Below, piece after piece: positions 1 through 8,310 of a DNA stretch of 18,399 bases. The first letter of the stretch is position 1. The number at the start of each line of letters is the position of its first letter. The stretch is from Candidatus Aminicenantes bacterium UBA647 (GTDB taxonomy: Bacteria; Acidobacteriota; Aminicenantia; UBA2199). The stretch is taken from contig DBOL01000104.1 in assembly GCA_002299555.1 (NCBI GenBank), positions 1 through 18,399 of the forward strand, read 5' to 3'. A program made the position numbers and the translations under genes. Below the pieces are notes generated by a model. It ran no database searches and had not been told where the DNA came from. It saw only the letters and a list, made by a program, of their open reading frames with translations.

Positions 1-53
1 TTTCCTCAGGAGTCATCATTTAAGAAGTGCTTCTTTATTTATTCAATATGTTC
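1..53 (+). other. Window edge: likely 3' end of an upstream gene, frame unresolved
   Basis: The first bases probably hold the end of a preceding gene, but two readings compete. In frame 3 the last codons read SSGVII and stop at TAA 21-23, directly followed by a small hairpin. In frame 1 an open, very hydrophobic stretch continues to TAG 100-102, which overlaps the AGGAGG ribosome binding site of the next gene; this could be the tail of a membrane protein translationally coupled to it. The hairpin and the extended -10 box downstream favour the frame-3 ending, but neither reading is secure without upstream sequence. Confidence 0.3.
22..40 (+). terminator. Possible weak intrinsic terminator
   Basis: AAGAA at 22-26 pairs with TTCTT at 31-35 around a GTGC loop, followed by a T-rich tail (TATTTATT). 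The stem is short and AT-rich, so it would be weak. It follows a possible stop codon at 21-23, which is the main reason to take it seriously. Confidence 0.25.
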
Positions 54-62
54 TGCTATAAT
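54..62 (+). promoter_or_regulatory. Possible extended -10 promoter for the aldolase-tamB-bamA unit
   Basis: TGCTATAAT is a perfect extended -10 element (TGn plus TATAAT, hexamer 57-62). The sequence 17 bp upstream (TTTATT, 34-39) is only a poor -35, as is common for extended -10 promoters. The predicted start would be near 69, about 44 nt ahead of the aldolase start. TATAAT occurs by chance in AT-rich DNA, so this is a candidate only. Confidence 0.35.
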
Positions 63-112
63 TATGCCGATTCTCAGCATTGGTTGGGATTTTTATGTTT
101 AGGAGGCCAGGA

Positions 113-757
113 TTGAAAATATTTATGGATACAGCAAATCTTGACGAGTTAAAAAAGAGTGTGGAATATGGTGTTGTTGATGGAGTCACAACTAATCCTT
201 CATTGATTGCAAGAGAGAACCTGGGATTTATTCCTCTTATAAAAGAGATCACAACCCTGATACCCGGCCCTGTTTCTGTTGAATTGACGGCAATGGATTT
301 TAAGGGAATGATGGAGCAGGCAGTAGAATATGCACAGATTGCTGAAAATGTAGTTATAAAAGTCCCCATAAACCTAGAAGGTTTGAAGGTTGTGAAAAAA
401 CTTTCAGAGATGAAGATCAAGACTAATGTTACTCTCATATTTTCCTCCTCTCAGGCACTTCTTGCAGCTAAGGCCGGAGCATCTTTTGTGTCTCCTTTTG
501 TAGGACGTATTGATGATATATCCGGGGATGGAATGGCCCTCGTTGAAGATATTGCAAATATTTATGATGTCTATAGCTTTCCGACTGAAATAATAGTTGC
601 TTCAGTGAGACATCCTGTTCATTTTATTGAATCAGCGCGTATTGGTGCTGATATTGCAACAATCCCATTCTCAACTTTATCAAAACTTTTAAATCACCCT
701 CTTACAGATGCTGGAATGGAAAAGTTTCTGAAGGATTGGGAAAAAGTTAAAAACTAA
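113..757 (+). CDS. tal: Transaldolase-like / fructose-6-phosphate aldolase family (TalC/MipB type)
   Basis: A short (214 aa) class I aldolase of the TalC/MipB family, the single-domain TIM-barrel group that includes small bacterial transaldolases and E. coli FSA. Expected reaction: transfer (or aldol cleavage) of a three-carbon dihydroxyacetone unit between sugar phosphates in the non-oxidative pentose phosphate pathway, in the cytoplasm. Seen in the sequence: the N-terminal signature FMDTANLDELK, then DGVTTNPSL at 23-31, and VVIKVP, where K83 is the expected Schiff-base lysine. The start is TTG at 113, because AGGAGG at 101-106 sits 6 nt upstream and family members begin MKxFxDTAN; an in-frame TTG at 80 would add a non-conserved, SD-less extension. 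Transaldolase versus FSA activity cannot be settled here. It leads an envelope-biogenesis operon; tamB begins 6 nt after its stop. Confidence 0.9.
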   Translation: MKIFMDTANLDELKKSVEYGVVDGVTTNPSLIARENLGFIPLIKEITTLIPGPVSVELTAMDFKGMMEQAVEYAQIAENVVIKVPINLEGLKVVKKLSEMKIKTNVTLIFSSSQALLAAKAGASFVSPFVGRIDDISGDGMALVEDIANIYDVYSFPTEIIVASVRHPVHFIESARIGADIATIPFSTLSKLLNHPLTDAGMEKFLKDWEKVKN

Positions 758-763
758 AAAAGA

Positions 764-3700
764 GTGAAAAAAAGAAAGAAGGCTATAATCGGTTTTTTTT
801 TGTACTTTTCCTTATCACTCTAGCCTATTTTTTTCTTAAAGGTTACATAGTTGATAAGATAAATAAGCAATTCCCTGATAGTGTTAATTTCAATAATGTT
901 ACGATCTCCTTTTTTCCTCCCTCTGTCGGAATAAAAGATATCAAAGGTCTCGCGATCAGTTCGAAAAATTTAGTATCTTTCAATAAAGTTAATGCAGATA
1001 TTCCGATCTCTTCATTGTTATCCGGAGAAAGAAAAATAAATTTAACAATTGAAGATCCCCTAATTGAGATCAATGAGGACTTATCTTTATTGTCCGATTC
1101 AGGGGTCAGTACTAATACAAAATTCACAATAAATAAAGTTAATCTGAGAAATGGTGAGCTTCATTATGTTAGTGAAAAATTGTCAGTAACATTGCTTGAT
1201 TTTGATGTTTTTTCATATAGTAAGGGAGAAAACATCTCTTTTCGAATTATCTCGCCACATATGAAGATAATTTTCCCGTTGAATAAGAAGGAAGTTAAGC
1301 TTGAAGGTGATCTTGAAAGTGAATTTATTAACAAGAAAAAGGTTTTTAAGATCAGTAAATTCAGATGGGGGACTAAGGATCTTATTATTACAGGCAACGG
1401 GAATATTTATAAAGGTGGAAATCTTGCGCTTCATATCTTTACTGACGGGAGCTATGAAAATGTACTATATCCTATCCTTAAAGGCCTGACTGCAAAAGGG
1501 GATGTTAAGGGGAAAACGACAATAGTGAAAGACACTGCCGGACGAGTGCTTATTAATGGTAATTTCAGTGCTCCGGAGATCAGTGTAAATGACGAAAAGT
1601 TCTATCAGTTTCGTGGTAATGTAAAGTGGAACAACCGCGCAAAAAAAATAAAATTAAGATCTACGACTTTTGCAGACGGGCTCCTTACTGCATTGAATGT
1701 TGATACGAAAAAATTCCAAACTAAAATTGAGATCTCAAATGTAAGTGCTTCCAAACTTGGAAAGATGATTGATATTTATGAAAATGTACCAATGGGAGGA
1801 ATTATAAAAAAATGTGATCTGGATATCACCAGTGGGCATATGAAAGGCTCTTTTTCTATTGAGAAGGAGGTGGCCCATGAGGATGAGTTCAATGTGGACG
1901 GAAATTTTGACATTGAATATCATTTGAAAGAAAAGTGGATCAAATTCAAAAGTACAGATACAATCTCAGAGTTTGGTATTGTGAATTATTTAAATGGATT
2001 TGTGGACACTAGAAGAAAGATCATGAAAATTGATCTTAATAGTACTATCAGTGAATTAAGCGGAGCTGACAAATATCTTAAAACATATGTAGATATGGAC
2101 CTTGCTCAATGGGGCTTGAAAAAAGGATCTGGAAACCTCAGCATGAATTTCTCAAAAAATGGGAAGCGAACTGAAATCAAGAGCAGACTTTCAGTGAAAG
2201 ATCTGATATCCAACGATGCTCCACTCGATAGCATTTCGGCGGAAGTCAGGACTTTGAACAATAGAACCGATATTGATCTTTTAATAAAAGATAAGGATCT
2301 GAATGGGAAAGCTTTTATAACATATGAATCCGGAACTATGGATATAGATTTCAAAGATATAGTAGGTGAATCTTCAAAAATATTCAAAATTCTTGAGAAA
2401 GATTTGAATCTAAAAGGAATTCTAAGAGGGAATTTTAAATACCATTCAGAAAAGGGGATGAAAGATCCTCTTATAACGGGCAATTATTTAGCCCATTCTC
2501 TAAATTTTTATGATTTTATATTCAAAGATGTCATTGGAGAGCTGGAGGTTCTTGATCATATACTTCTAAGAAATCTAAAATTTAACTATCATAATGGCGA
2601 GGGACAGGCAGATATACTTGTCAATTATGAAACAGACTATTTTAAGATAGATGGGAAGATCAGTTCAATAGACATAAACGAAATAAATAAAGGTTTCGAA
2701 GGTAAAGGGAATCTTCAGTTTTCCGGAGAAGGGGAATTTAATAAAGATCCTTTGAATATCAAGTATGATTCCCCTGCGATCAAATTTTACGTTGACAGGC
2801 CTTTTTCGGTTATGGGAGAAGGAGAAGTAATGACCGATTTTTCTGAATTTGTCATTTCAGCTCCCGGAATCCTTCGGAATAATTCCATAGATTCACCATT
2901 TATATTTGTTTTCAGATTAGAAAATGATAAATATCTTGGATCATTTGATATTGACCTGAAGGATATCAATGTTGTAATGCCCTGGGAAAATAATAAAGGG
3001 ACCATGAATCTCAGTAGTGAAATTATCAGTGATGAGAATGATAATATCCATTTCCGGGGAGTTGCTGATCTTGGTGGAGAATATATATCATTCCCCGGAT
3101 TTCCGCACACCTTAGATAATTTCAAGGGGTCATTATTTTTCAGAGATCTTGATTTTATAATGAGATCCTTCTCCGGGAAAATGGGAGGAGGGGATGTAAC
3201 CGGTAATGGGAAACTGAAGGTTGAGAATAATGAATTGCAGGACCTTCTTGTAACTTTTAATGGCAAGAATATGTTCCTTTTTCCTATGGAGCGGGCAAAT
3301 TTCAGGATGAACGCCAACTTAAATATTCAGAAAAAGAAAGAGAAATATGTACTTGGTGGTGCTATCAATTTCCTTTCTCTTTTATGGGAAAAAGAGTTCG
3401 ATGAGGATATGTCATTTTATGCAGGGACAGGTAGCAAGGGCACAAAACAGTCATCATTTCTTGATAATCTTGAATATGATCTTACTATGCGTGGGAAAAA
3501 CGATCTTAATGTCAGTAATTCTTTTTTAAGAGGTAAGGGTGAGGTTGATCTTCACCTTACAGGTAATATTGATTTTCCGATCCTTTCCGGATCGATCAGC
3601 GGCAGAGAGGGTGCTGTGCTAATTTCAGGAAGAGAATTCAATCTTGTTAAAGCCAGGCTTGTGTTTAATAATAAGGTCAGGATCAACCCTCTGATAAGGA

Positions 3701-4188
3701 TCGAAGCGGAAACATTCATCAAAAGCTATAGAATAAAGTTTCTGATCTCCGGTCTGTCATCGGGAATGAGGCCTGAATTCATCTCATCTCCGCCACTTCC
3801 ACAACAGGATATAATTGCTTTGATCTCATTGGGAGAACTCTTCCGAAGGTCATCTTCAACAAATATAAGTTCAGAAGTGGGTACAACGGGGCTTGTAACA
3901 ACGGCACTAACTGACCAGATCCAGAGAAGAGTTAAGAAATTATTTGGAATTGATATGTTAAAACTGGATCCTGATCCCACAAGGTCCTCTCTTGAGGGCA
4001 TATCCCGGTTAACGATTGGAAAATCTATTTCAAAGGATTTTTTGATCGTCTATTCTACAGATATATCGAGAGCAACCAGAGATGTATATTTTTTCCAATA
4101 CCAGATCACTCCTACGATTTCTCTGATCGGGAAGAGAAATGAAGAGGGGAGACTTAGCATGGATATAAGATTCAGGAAGAGGTATTAA
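764..4188 (+). CDS. tamB: TamB-family (AsmA-like/DUF490) translocation and lipid-transport protein, N-terminus in another frame
   Basis: TamB-family proteins are long periplasm-spanning beta-taco bridges, anchored in the inner membrane and working with an Omp85 partner; current models assign them phospholipid transport to the outer membrane. Seen here: a long beta-rich body, then a typical C-terminal domain (positions about 3580-4188) including the stretch SSPPLPQQDIIALISLGEL and the ending DIRFRKRY. The long frame has no ATG, GTG or TTG before TTG 1015, which would remove the membrane anchor. GTG at 764, 6 nt after the aldolase stop, begins MKKRKKAIIGFF in frame +2; a -1 shift at the T9 run (793-801) continues into FVLFLITLAYFFLKGY, an ideal signal anchor, and joins the long frame. 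Read this way the protein has 1141 aa. The shift may be real slippage or a one-T error. The SD for GTG 764 is weak. bamA follows after 3 nt. Confidence 0.85.
793..801 (+). other. Nine-T homopolymer: frameshift/slippage site in tamB
   Basis: A run of nine T follows GGT in the N-terminal hydrophobic segment of tamB. In the frame starting at GTG 764 the ribosome would read GGT TTT TTT TTG and stop at TAG 821 after 19 codons. A -1 slip, or one extra T in the transcript or genome, joins the long tamB frame. The run fits an X XXY YYZ-type slippery site (all T), and T9/A9 runs are known transcriptional slippage sites (Shigella mxiE, Thermus dnaX). I see no convincing stimulatory stem-loop directly downstream. 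Confidence 0.6.
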
Positions 4189-4191
4189 AGA

Positions 4192-6903
4192 GTGGGATCA
4201 TACATGAAGGCCCATTTTTTTAAGATAATTTTTGTCTCTCTTTTCCTGTCCGGCATTATCTCTCCCGGAATGGGTCTGTTTTCATCTGTCTATAGTTCAA
4301 TGAAGGTTCATAACGTAGACTTTCAATTTGCTGATAGTGGCGGGAATATAAATACTGAAAGCCTCCGTCTATTGATAGAGATTATTCCCGGGGAATATTA
4401 TAACCAGAAAAAAATAAGAAATTCTCTTCAGAATCTATATAATGTAGGATATTTTTCAGATATTGAAGCAAAAGTTGTTCTCTTATCAAAGGAATCACTT
4501 AGGGTTATTTTTAAACTACGCAATAGGACAAAAATAAGCAAAATTGTGATCAACAATGTTCCGGGGATAAGGTCGGCTGATCTTAGAAAGGCAATACATT
4601 CGATAAGAAAAAATGTGTTTCTTGAGAAATCAGGAGTGTTGAGATCATTGGAAGAGATCCGCATTTTTATGAACAGCAGAGGATTTTTTAATCCTGTTAT
4701 AAGTCACTCAATTAAAGTTAACGGACTTAAAGCTTTAGTATCTTTTAAGATCGCAAAAGGTGATGTAACGAAATTAAACAGGATATTTGTAAGAGGTGAT
4801 GACAAGGGGATCTTGAAAAAAGAGAATCCTATATTCAAACTTAATGATTACATTCCTCATGTTTTTTCTGAAAATATGATGCAGATCGAAAAGGAACTTA
4901 AGGATATCGGATATTTTTTCCCACAGATCAAAGTAAAAGAAGTATTTTTAAATAAATATAAAACTCTGGCAAATGTTTATCTGGAACTGGACCCCGGTTT
5001 CAAGTACACAATAAGCATTACAGGAATTAAGAAAAAATTCACTTTCGTAACAGACATATGGAAAAAAAAAGTATTCGAAAAATGGGCTGAGAGAGAGAGC
5101 AGAGCAAGGATATTGGTATATCTCAGAAATAGCGGATTTCTAAATGCGGAGGTCAGATCTGAGATCAAAACTGAAAAAGACGAAAAATATATTGTTTTTA
5201 ATGTGAAGAAAAATGAACGCTTTGTTCTAGGAAAGATAGCATTCGAAGGAAACAGACTGATATCTTCAAAAGTTCTCAGAGATGTTATTATGGTTGATGA
5301 TCTTATTTTTAATCGGATATTTCATCTTAGGATAAACTCTATAAGAGTAGATTCTGAAGTTCTTAAATGGTTCTATTATTATAAAGGTTTCCCTTTTGTG
5401 AAGATCAGCACTGCACTCACATTTAAAAAAAGAATTGTTGATCTCAAATATATAATAAATGAAGGTGAGAAATATATTGTTGATTCAGTTTTATTCAATG
5501 GAAACAAACTTGTAAATACTGCCATACTTAATTCTATAATAAAAACCAGATCTTCAGATCCATTCGTCCAGAGAAAATTAAATGATGATCTTGAGGAACT
5601 CCGTAGTTATTACTATAGGAGGGGATTTGAAAACATAAAAATTGATATGGAAGTGACATCAGGGAAAAATAAATCAATATTGATAAATGTTAACGAGGGG
5701 ACTCACTATAAATTCGGCAAATTAATAGTAATCGGAGCCTCCCGTGATCAGACCGGATTATTGAAAAAATTATTCCCTCTGAAAGAGGGTGATGATTTCA
5801 ACAGAATGGAAATTGAAGACTTTAAAAATGAAATTGAAAGGAGTTCGATTTTCAGTGAGATAAAAGTTAAAAAAATTCTGAATAACGATATTTTTAATAT
5901 TCTCCTTGCTACTGAGCAAAATAAGAGTAAATATCTCGGTTTCGGAATAGGATATGAAGAGAGGACAGGGATAAGGTTCACTTTTGAATATCAGAAAAGA
6001 AATTTCCTTAGAACTTATTCTTCTTTTTCCGCCCTTGTTCAATTTGGTCTTAAAGAGAGAAGGGGAGAGGTCAGCTATGAAACTCCATATTTATTTGGAA
6101 CTAAAATAAGTTCTTCACTGAAGATCTGGGAAGAGAATGAACTTTACAGGAGCTATAAATTCAACAGGTATGGGGTATCTGAATCTCTTGTGAAGAAGCT
6201 TACCACTGATTCATATTTCCTTTTATCTATGAGCTGGTACCGGACAAAATTACTTGAACTTAACGTTTCAAGTGGAGGGATAGATGTGGTTGATGTTCCT
6301 TATGATATTTCAGCATTGAACTTCTCCTTTGTCAAGGATAAAAGAGATGACCCATTCCTGCCTACTAAGGGGAGTTTTTTCTCAACTGACATAAAAGTTG
6401 CAATGCCTGTGATGCAGAGTGATTTTTCATTTTTAAGGTTCAGGTGGGGTTACCAGAAGAATACCAGATTTTTTAAAAATGGAATTTTCTCCTTTTCAGT
6501 AAGGAATGGTTTCGCAACCAACAACGTACCGATCACCGAGAGATTTTTCGGCGGAGGTTCCAGCACTTTCAGAGGTACAAGAAATGATAAACTCGGGTCA
6601 CTTGATAGTGAAACAGGTGAACCATATGGAGGGAATTCTCTATTATTGTTTAATCTGGAAGCCACATTCCCTCTACACCTTGTACCTGTTGAAGATCTGT
6701 ATTATTCAATTTTTGCTGATTTTGGCAATATTTACAGATATGCTGACGAGATAAGTATCGGAAATATACAAAAGGCAATTGGAATCGGTCTAAGACTTAA
6801 ATCTGCTATAGGGCTCCTTAGCTTTGATATTGCATATAATATCGAAAGAAGGGAAAGTGTGAGCCCTATCGCGCTACATATAGGAATAGGAAATGTTTTT
6901 TAA
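4192..6903 (+). CDS. bamA: BamA/Omp85-family outer-membrane assembly protein with seven apparent POTRA domains
   Basis: Omp85 proteins insert beta-barrel proteins into the outer membrane; BamA is the essential core of the BAM complex. This protein has 903 aa: a signal peptide (about 1-28), a POTRA region (about 38-577) and a C-terminal 16-strand-type barrel (about 578-903) ending in Phe (GIGNVF). Seven repeats of the POTRA core, an aromatic-rich helix end followed by G-F or similar, appear at about 84-88, 162-166, 239-243, 314-317, 398-401, 477-479 and 551-555 (the last degenerate), giving seven approximate domains of 73-84 aa. The barrel loop-6 motif reads FRG (793-795; usually VRGF/Y) within GGGSSTFRGTR. 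GTG 4192 is preceded by AGGAAGAGG in the tamB end; ATG 4204 is an alternative start. Pairing with TamB means this could also be its Omp85 partner. No second Omp85 is in the window to compare. Confidence 0.92.
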   Translation: MGSYMKAHFFKIIFVSLFLSGIISPGMGLFSSVYSSMKVHNVDFQFADSGGNINTESLRLLIEIIPGEYYNQKKIRNSLQNLYNVGYFSDIEAKVVLLSKESLRVIFKLRNRTKISKIVINNVPGIRSADLRKAIHSIRKNVFLEKSGVLRSLEEIRIFMNSRGFFNPVISHSIKVNGLKALVSFKIAKGDVTKLNRIFVRGDDKGILKKENPIFKLNDYIPHVFSENMMQIEKELKDIGYFFPQIKVKEVFLNKYKTLANVYLELDPGFKYTISITGIKKKFTFVTDIWKKKVFEKWAERESRARILVYLRNSGFLNAEVRSEIKTEKDEKYIVFNVKKNERFVLGKIAFEGNRLISSKVLRDVIMVDDLIFNRIFHLRINSIRVDSEVLKWFYYYKGFPFVKISTALTFKKRIVDLKYIINEGEKYIVDSVLFNGNKLVNTAILNSIIKTRSSDPFVQRKLNDDLEELRSYYYRRGFENIKIDMEVTSGKNKSILINVNEGTHYKFGKLIVIGASRDQTGLLKKLFPLKEGDDFNRMEIEDFKNEIERSSIFSEIKVKKILNNDIFNILLATEQNKSKYLGFGIGYEERTGIRFTFEYQKRNFLRTYSSFSALVQFGLKERRGEVSYETPYLFGTKISSSLKIWEENELYRSYKFNRYGVSESLVKKLTTDSYFLLSMSWYRTKLLELNVSSGGIDVVDVPYDISALNFSFVKDKRDDPFLPTKGSFFSTDIKVAMPVMQSDFSFLRFRWGYQKNTRFFKNGIFSFSVRNGFATNNVPITERFFGGGSSTFRGTRNDKLGSLDSETGEPYGGNSLLLFNLEATFPLHLVPVEDLYYSIFADFGNIYRYADEISIGNIQKAIGIGLRLKSAIGLLSFDIAYNIERRESVSPIALHIGIGNVF

Positions 6904-7540
6904 ATTAATTGTTTCTTTGCTGCTTATGATCCAGCCTTCAGAGATAGTTGTTGATAAAATTGCAGCAGTTGTAAATACTGATATCATCACTGTATCTGAT
7001 ATTGATAAATCATTATTCATTAATAATTCCGGGGGAAGTTCTCACAGTGAAGAAGGAGATCTTTATTTGAAGGAGTTGAATAAACTCATAAATTATAAGG
7101 TTGTTTTCCTTGAGTATAAAGATCAGTTTGAACTTACTGAAGAGGATTTCGAGAATGTTCAGAGATCGATGATAGAAAGATATGGGTCTATTACTGATAT
7201 AAAAAGGAAATTAAAGAGGTTTGATATGGATCTGAAAGACCTCAGAATTTTCCTTACAGAAAAGATCCTCTATGAAAAGGTGATCGAAGACAAGTTTAAG
7301 CTGGGTGTTGTTATTGAATTTGCTGATATAGAGGAGTTTTATAAAAATGACTACCTCCCTTCAAGAAAAAAACTTGGGATCGAACCAAAATCTATTATTG
7401 AGATGACCCCGGATATAGAGAACTTTTTAAGAGGGAAGAAGGTCACTGAAGAATTGTCACAATGGCTTGAAGGGATCAAAGTCTCCTATTCGATAAAAAA
7501 TATTCTTTCAGATGAAAGAGAATTTGATAATAATAGATGA
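6893..7540 (+). CDS. SurA-like periplasmic chaperone domain protein without PPIase domain
   Basis: The N-terminal part resembles the chaperone (SurA_N) domain of SurA and related parvulin-type foldases, whose mature start has the pattern VDKIAAVVNxDxITxSDID. Seen: a short hydrophobic signal segment (1-14), this motif at about 20-38, and a helical, charged body. At 215 aa there is no room for a parvulin domain and no such motifs are visible, so any role would be holding unfolded outer-membrane proteins rather than proline isomerisation. It overlaps the bamA end by 11 nt and has an AGGAATAGGA ribosome binding site inside bamA, so the two are probably co-translated; this supports delivery of clients to BamA (inference). 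Confidence 0.7.
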   Translation: MFFKLIVSLLLMIQPSEIVVDKIAAVVNTDIITVSDIDKSLFINNSGGSSHSEEGDLYLKELNKLINYKVVFLEYKDQFELTEEDFENVQRSMIERYGSITDIKRKLKRFDMDLKDLRIFLTEKILYEKVIEDKFKLGVVIEFADIEEFYKNDYLPSRKKLGIEPKSIIEMTPDIENFLRGKKVTEELSQWLEGIKVSYSIKNILSDEREFDNNR

Positions 7541-7546
7541 AGTGAT

Positions 7547-7867
7547 ATGAGAAATGTTCGTGAAAGTGATCTTTGCCCTTTTTGCGGGTCAACAAATGTT
7601 CTCCCTTTTGAAGATGATTCAGAAAACGAAAGTGATCTGCCTGTCTTTATGATAATTCTGATTGCATTGGCCGTGGTTGGACTATATCTGGCATTTGTTG
7701 TTGCCTCCTATATGTATTTTCCAGTGATAGTTTTTATAGCAATTATAATATCAACCAGGATCATTAACAGACAAGAGAAAAAACCACAGAAGAAATTATT
7801 GCACCATAGCAGGGATTTCATCTGCCTCAGCTGCAATAGCAACTTCAACAGGACTGATCCGGAATAA
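7547..7867 (+). CDS. Small membrane protein with a split zinc ribbon
   Basis: I do not recognise a specific family. The 106-aa product has a CPFC pair (C10, C13) at the N-terminus, a tight hydrophobic hairpin of two likely membrane helices (about 33-53 and 56-74), and a CLSC pair (C93, C96) near the C-terminus. With a two-helix hairpin both Cys pairs lie on the same side of the membrane, probably the cytoplasm, and could form one zinc ribbon. The start is 6 nt after the previous stop with no clear SD, so translation is probably coupled to the upstream gene. It is the last gene of the unit and its TAA directly touches the stop of the convergent gene. Confidence 0.7.
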   Translation: MRNVRESDLCPFCGSTNVLPFEDDSENESDLPVFMIILIALAVVGLYLAFVVASYMYFPVIVFIAIIISTRIINRQEKKPQKKLLHHSRDFICLSCNSNFNRTDPE

Positions 7868-7885
7868 TCACTCGGTCAGTCTTTT
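7851..7885 (+). terminator. Candidate terminator across two abutting convergent stops
   Basis: GACTGA at 7852-7857 pairs with TCAGTC at 7876-7881. Wobble and GC pairs extend the stem to about 9 bp (7851-7859 with 7874-7882) around a 14-nt loop that contains both stop codons. TCTTTT follows on the + strand. The loop is large and the U tract short, so efficiency is doubtful; on the - strand no U tract follows. Confidence 0.35.
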
Positions 7886-8299
7886 GTTGACAACTCTACC
7901 GTCCAGGACAGAGAAAGTAAGTTCAACCTTATTTTTATACTTTCGTATCAGTTGAAATGTGATCTTATCTTTTTTCAGTTTATTTGATAGTTTTACTCCT
8001 GCAAATACAGCCATTTTTTTGTAATCTATCATTGATCTGCTGTTCGGGTCCGGGTCATAGATTATCCTTACCGAATTTTTCTCAGGGATAGATTCGACAT
8101 CTATAACCCCTTCAATATTCTCAATATAACTCAGTGTGTTCTTATAAAGCTCTGTCTTGTCATTGGCGGAGTCAGAACCGATAGAAGTGATAAACAGGGT
8201 CACAAATAATATTGACAGACCGCCGGAGACGGCCCACATCATTTTATTTGATTTTTCCGGGTTTATCCTTCTGTCAAGTCTCTTTTTTTTTCTTTTCAT
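7868..8299 (-). CDS. Unrecognised membrane-anchored protein
   Basis: I do not recognise this 143-aa protein. It starts with a strongly basic cytoplasmic tail (KRKKKRLDRR at 2-11), has one membrane segment (about 21-40) and ends in a roughly 100-residue polar domain with alternating beta/helix patterns, which by the positive-inside rule lies outside the inner membrane. It is the last gene of the dnaJ-hspR-sigma unit, 11 nt after moxR, with no good SD, so it probably depends on coupling. A downstream ATG at residues 20-21 is possible but would remove the basic tail. Because it follows moxR directly it is a candidate partner of that ATPase (inference only). Confidence 0.75.
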   Translation of the reverse strand: MKRKKKRLDRRINPEKSNKMMWAVSGGLSILFVTLFITSIGSDSANDKTELYKNTLSYIENIEGVIDVESIPEKNSVRIIYDPDPNSRSMIDYKKMAVFAGVKLSNKLKKDKITFQLIRKYKNKVELTFSVLDGRVVNKRLTE

Positions 8300-8310
8300 A
8301 TTAGTTTTTA

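Noticed and set aside
80..112. Longer start for the aldolase at TTG 80
   Set aside because: No SD before 80, the extra residues are not family-like, and AGGAGG at 101-106 is correctly placed for TTG 113.
1015..1017. TTG 1015 as the tamB start
   Set aside because: No SD, and the frame stays open and protein-like for 84 codons upstream, including a signal anchor joined to GTG 764 by the T9 shift.
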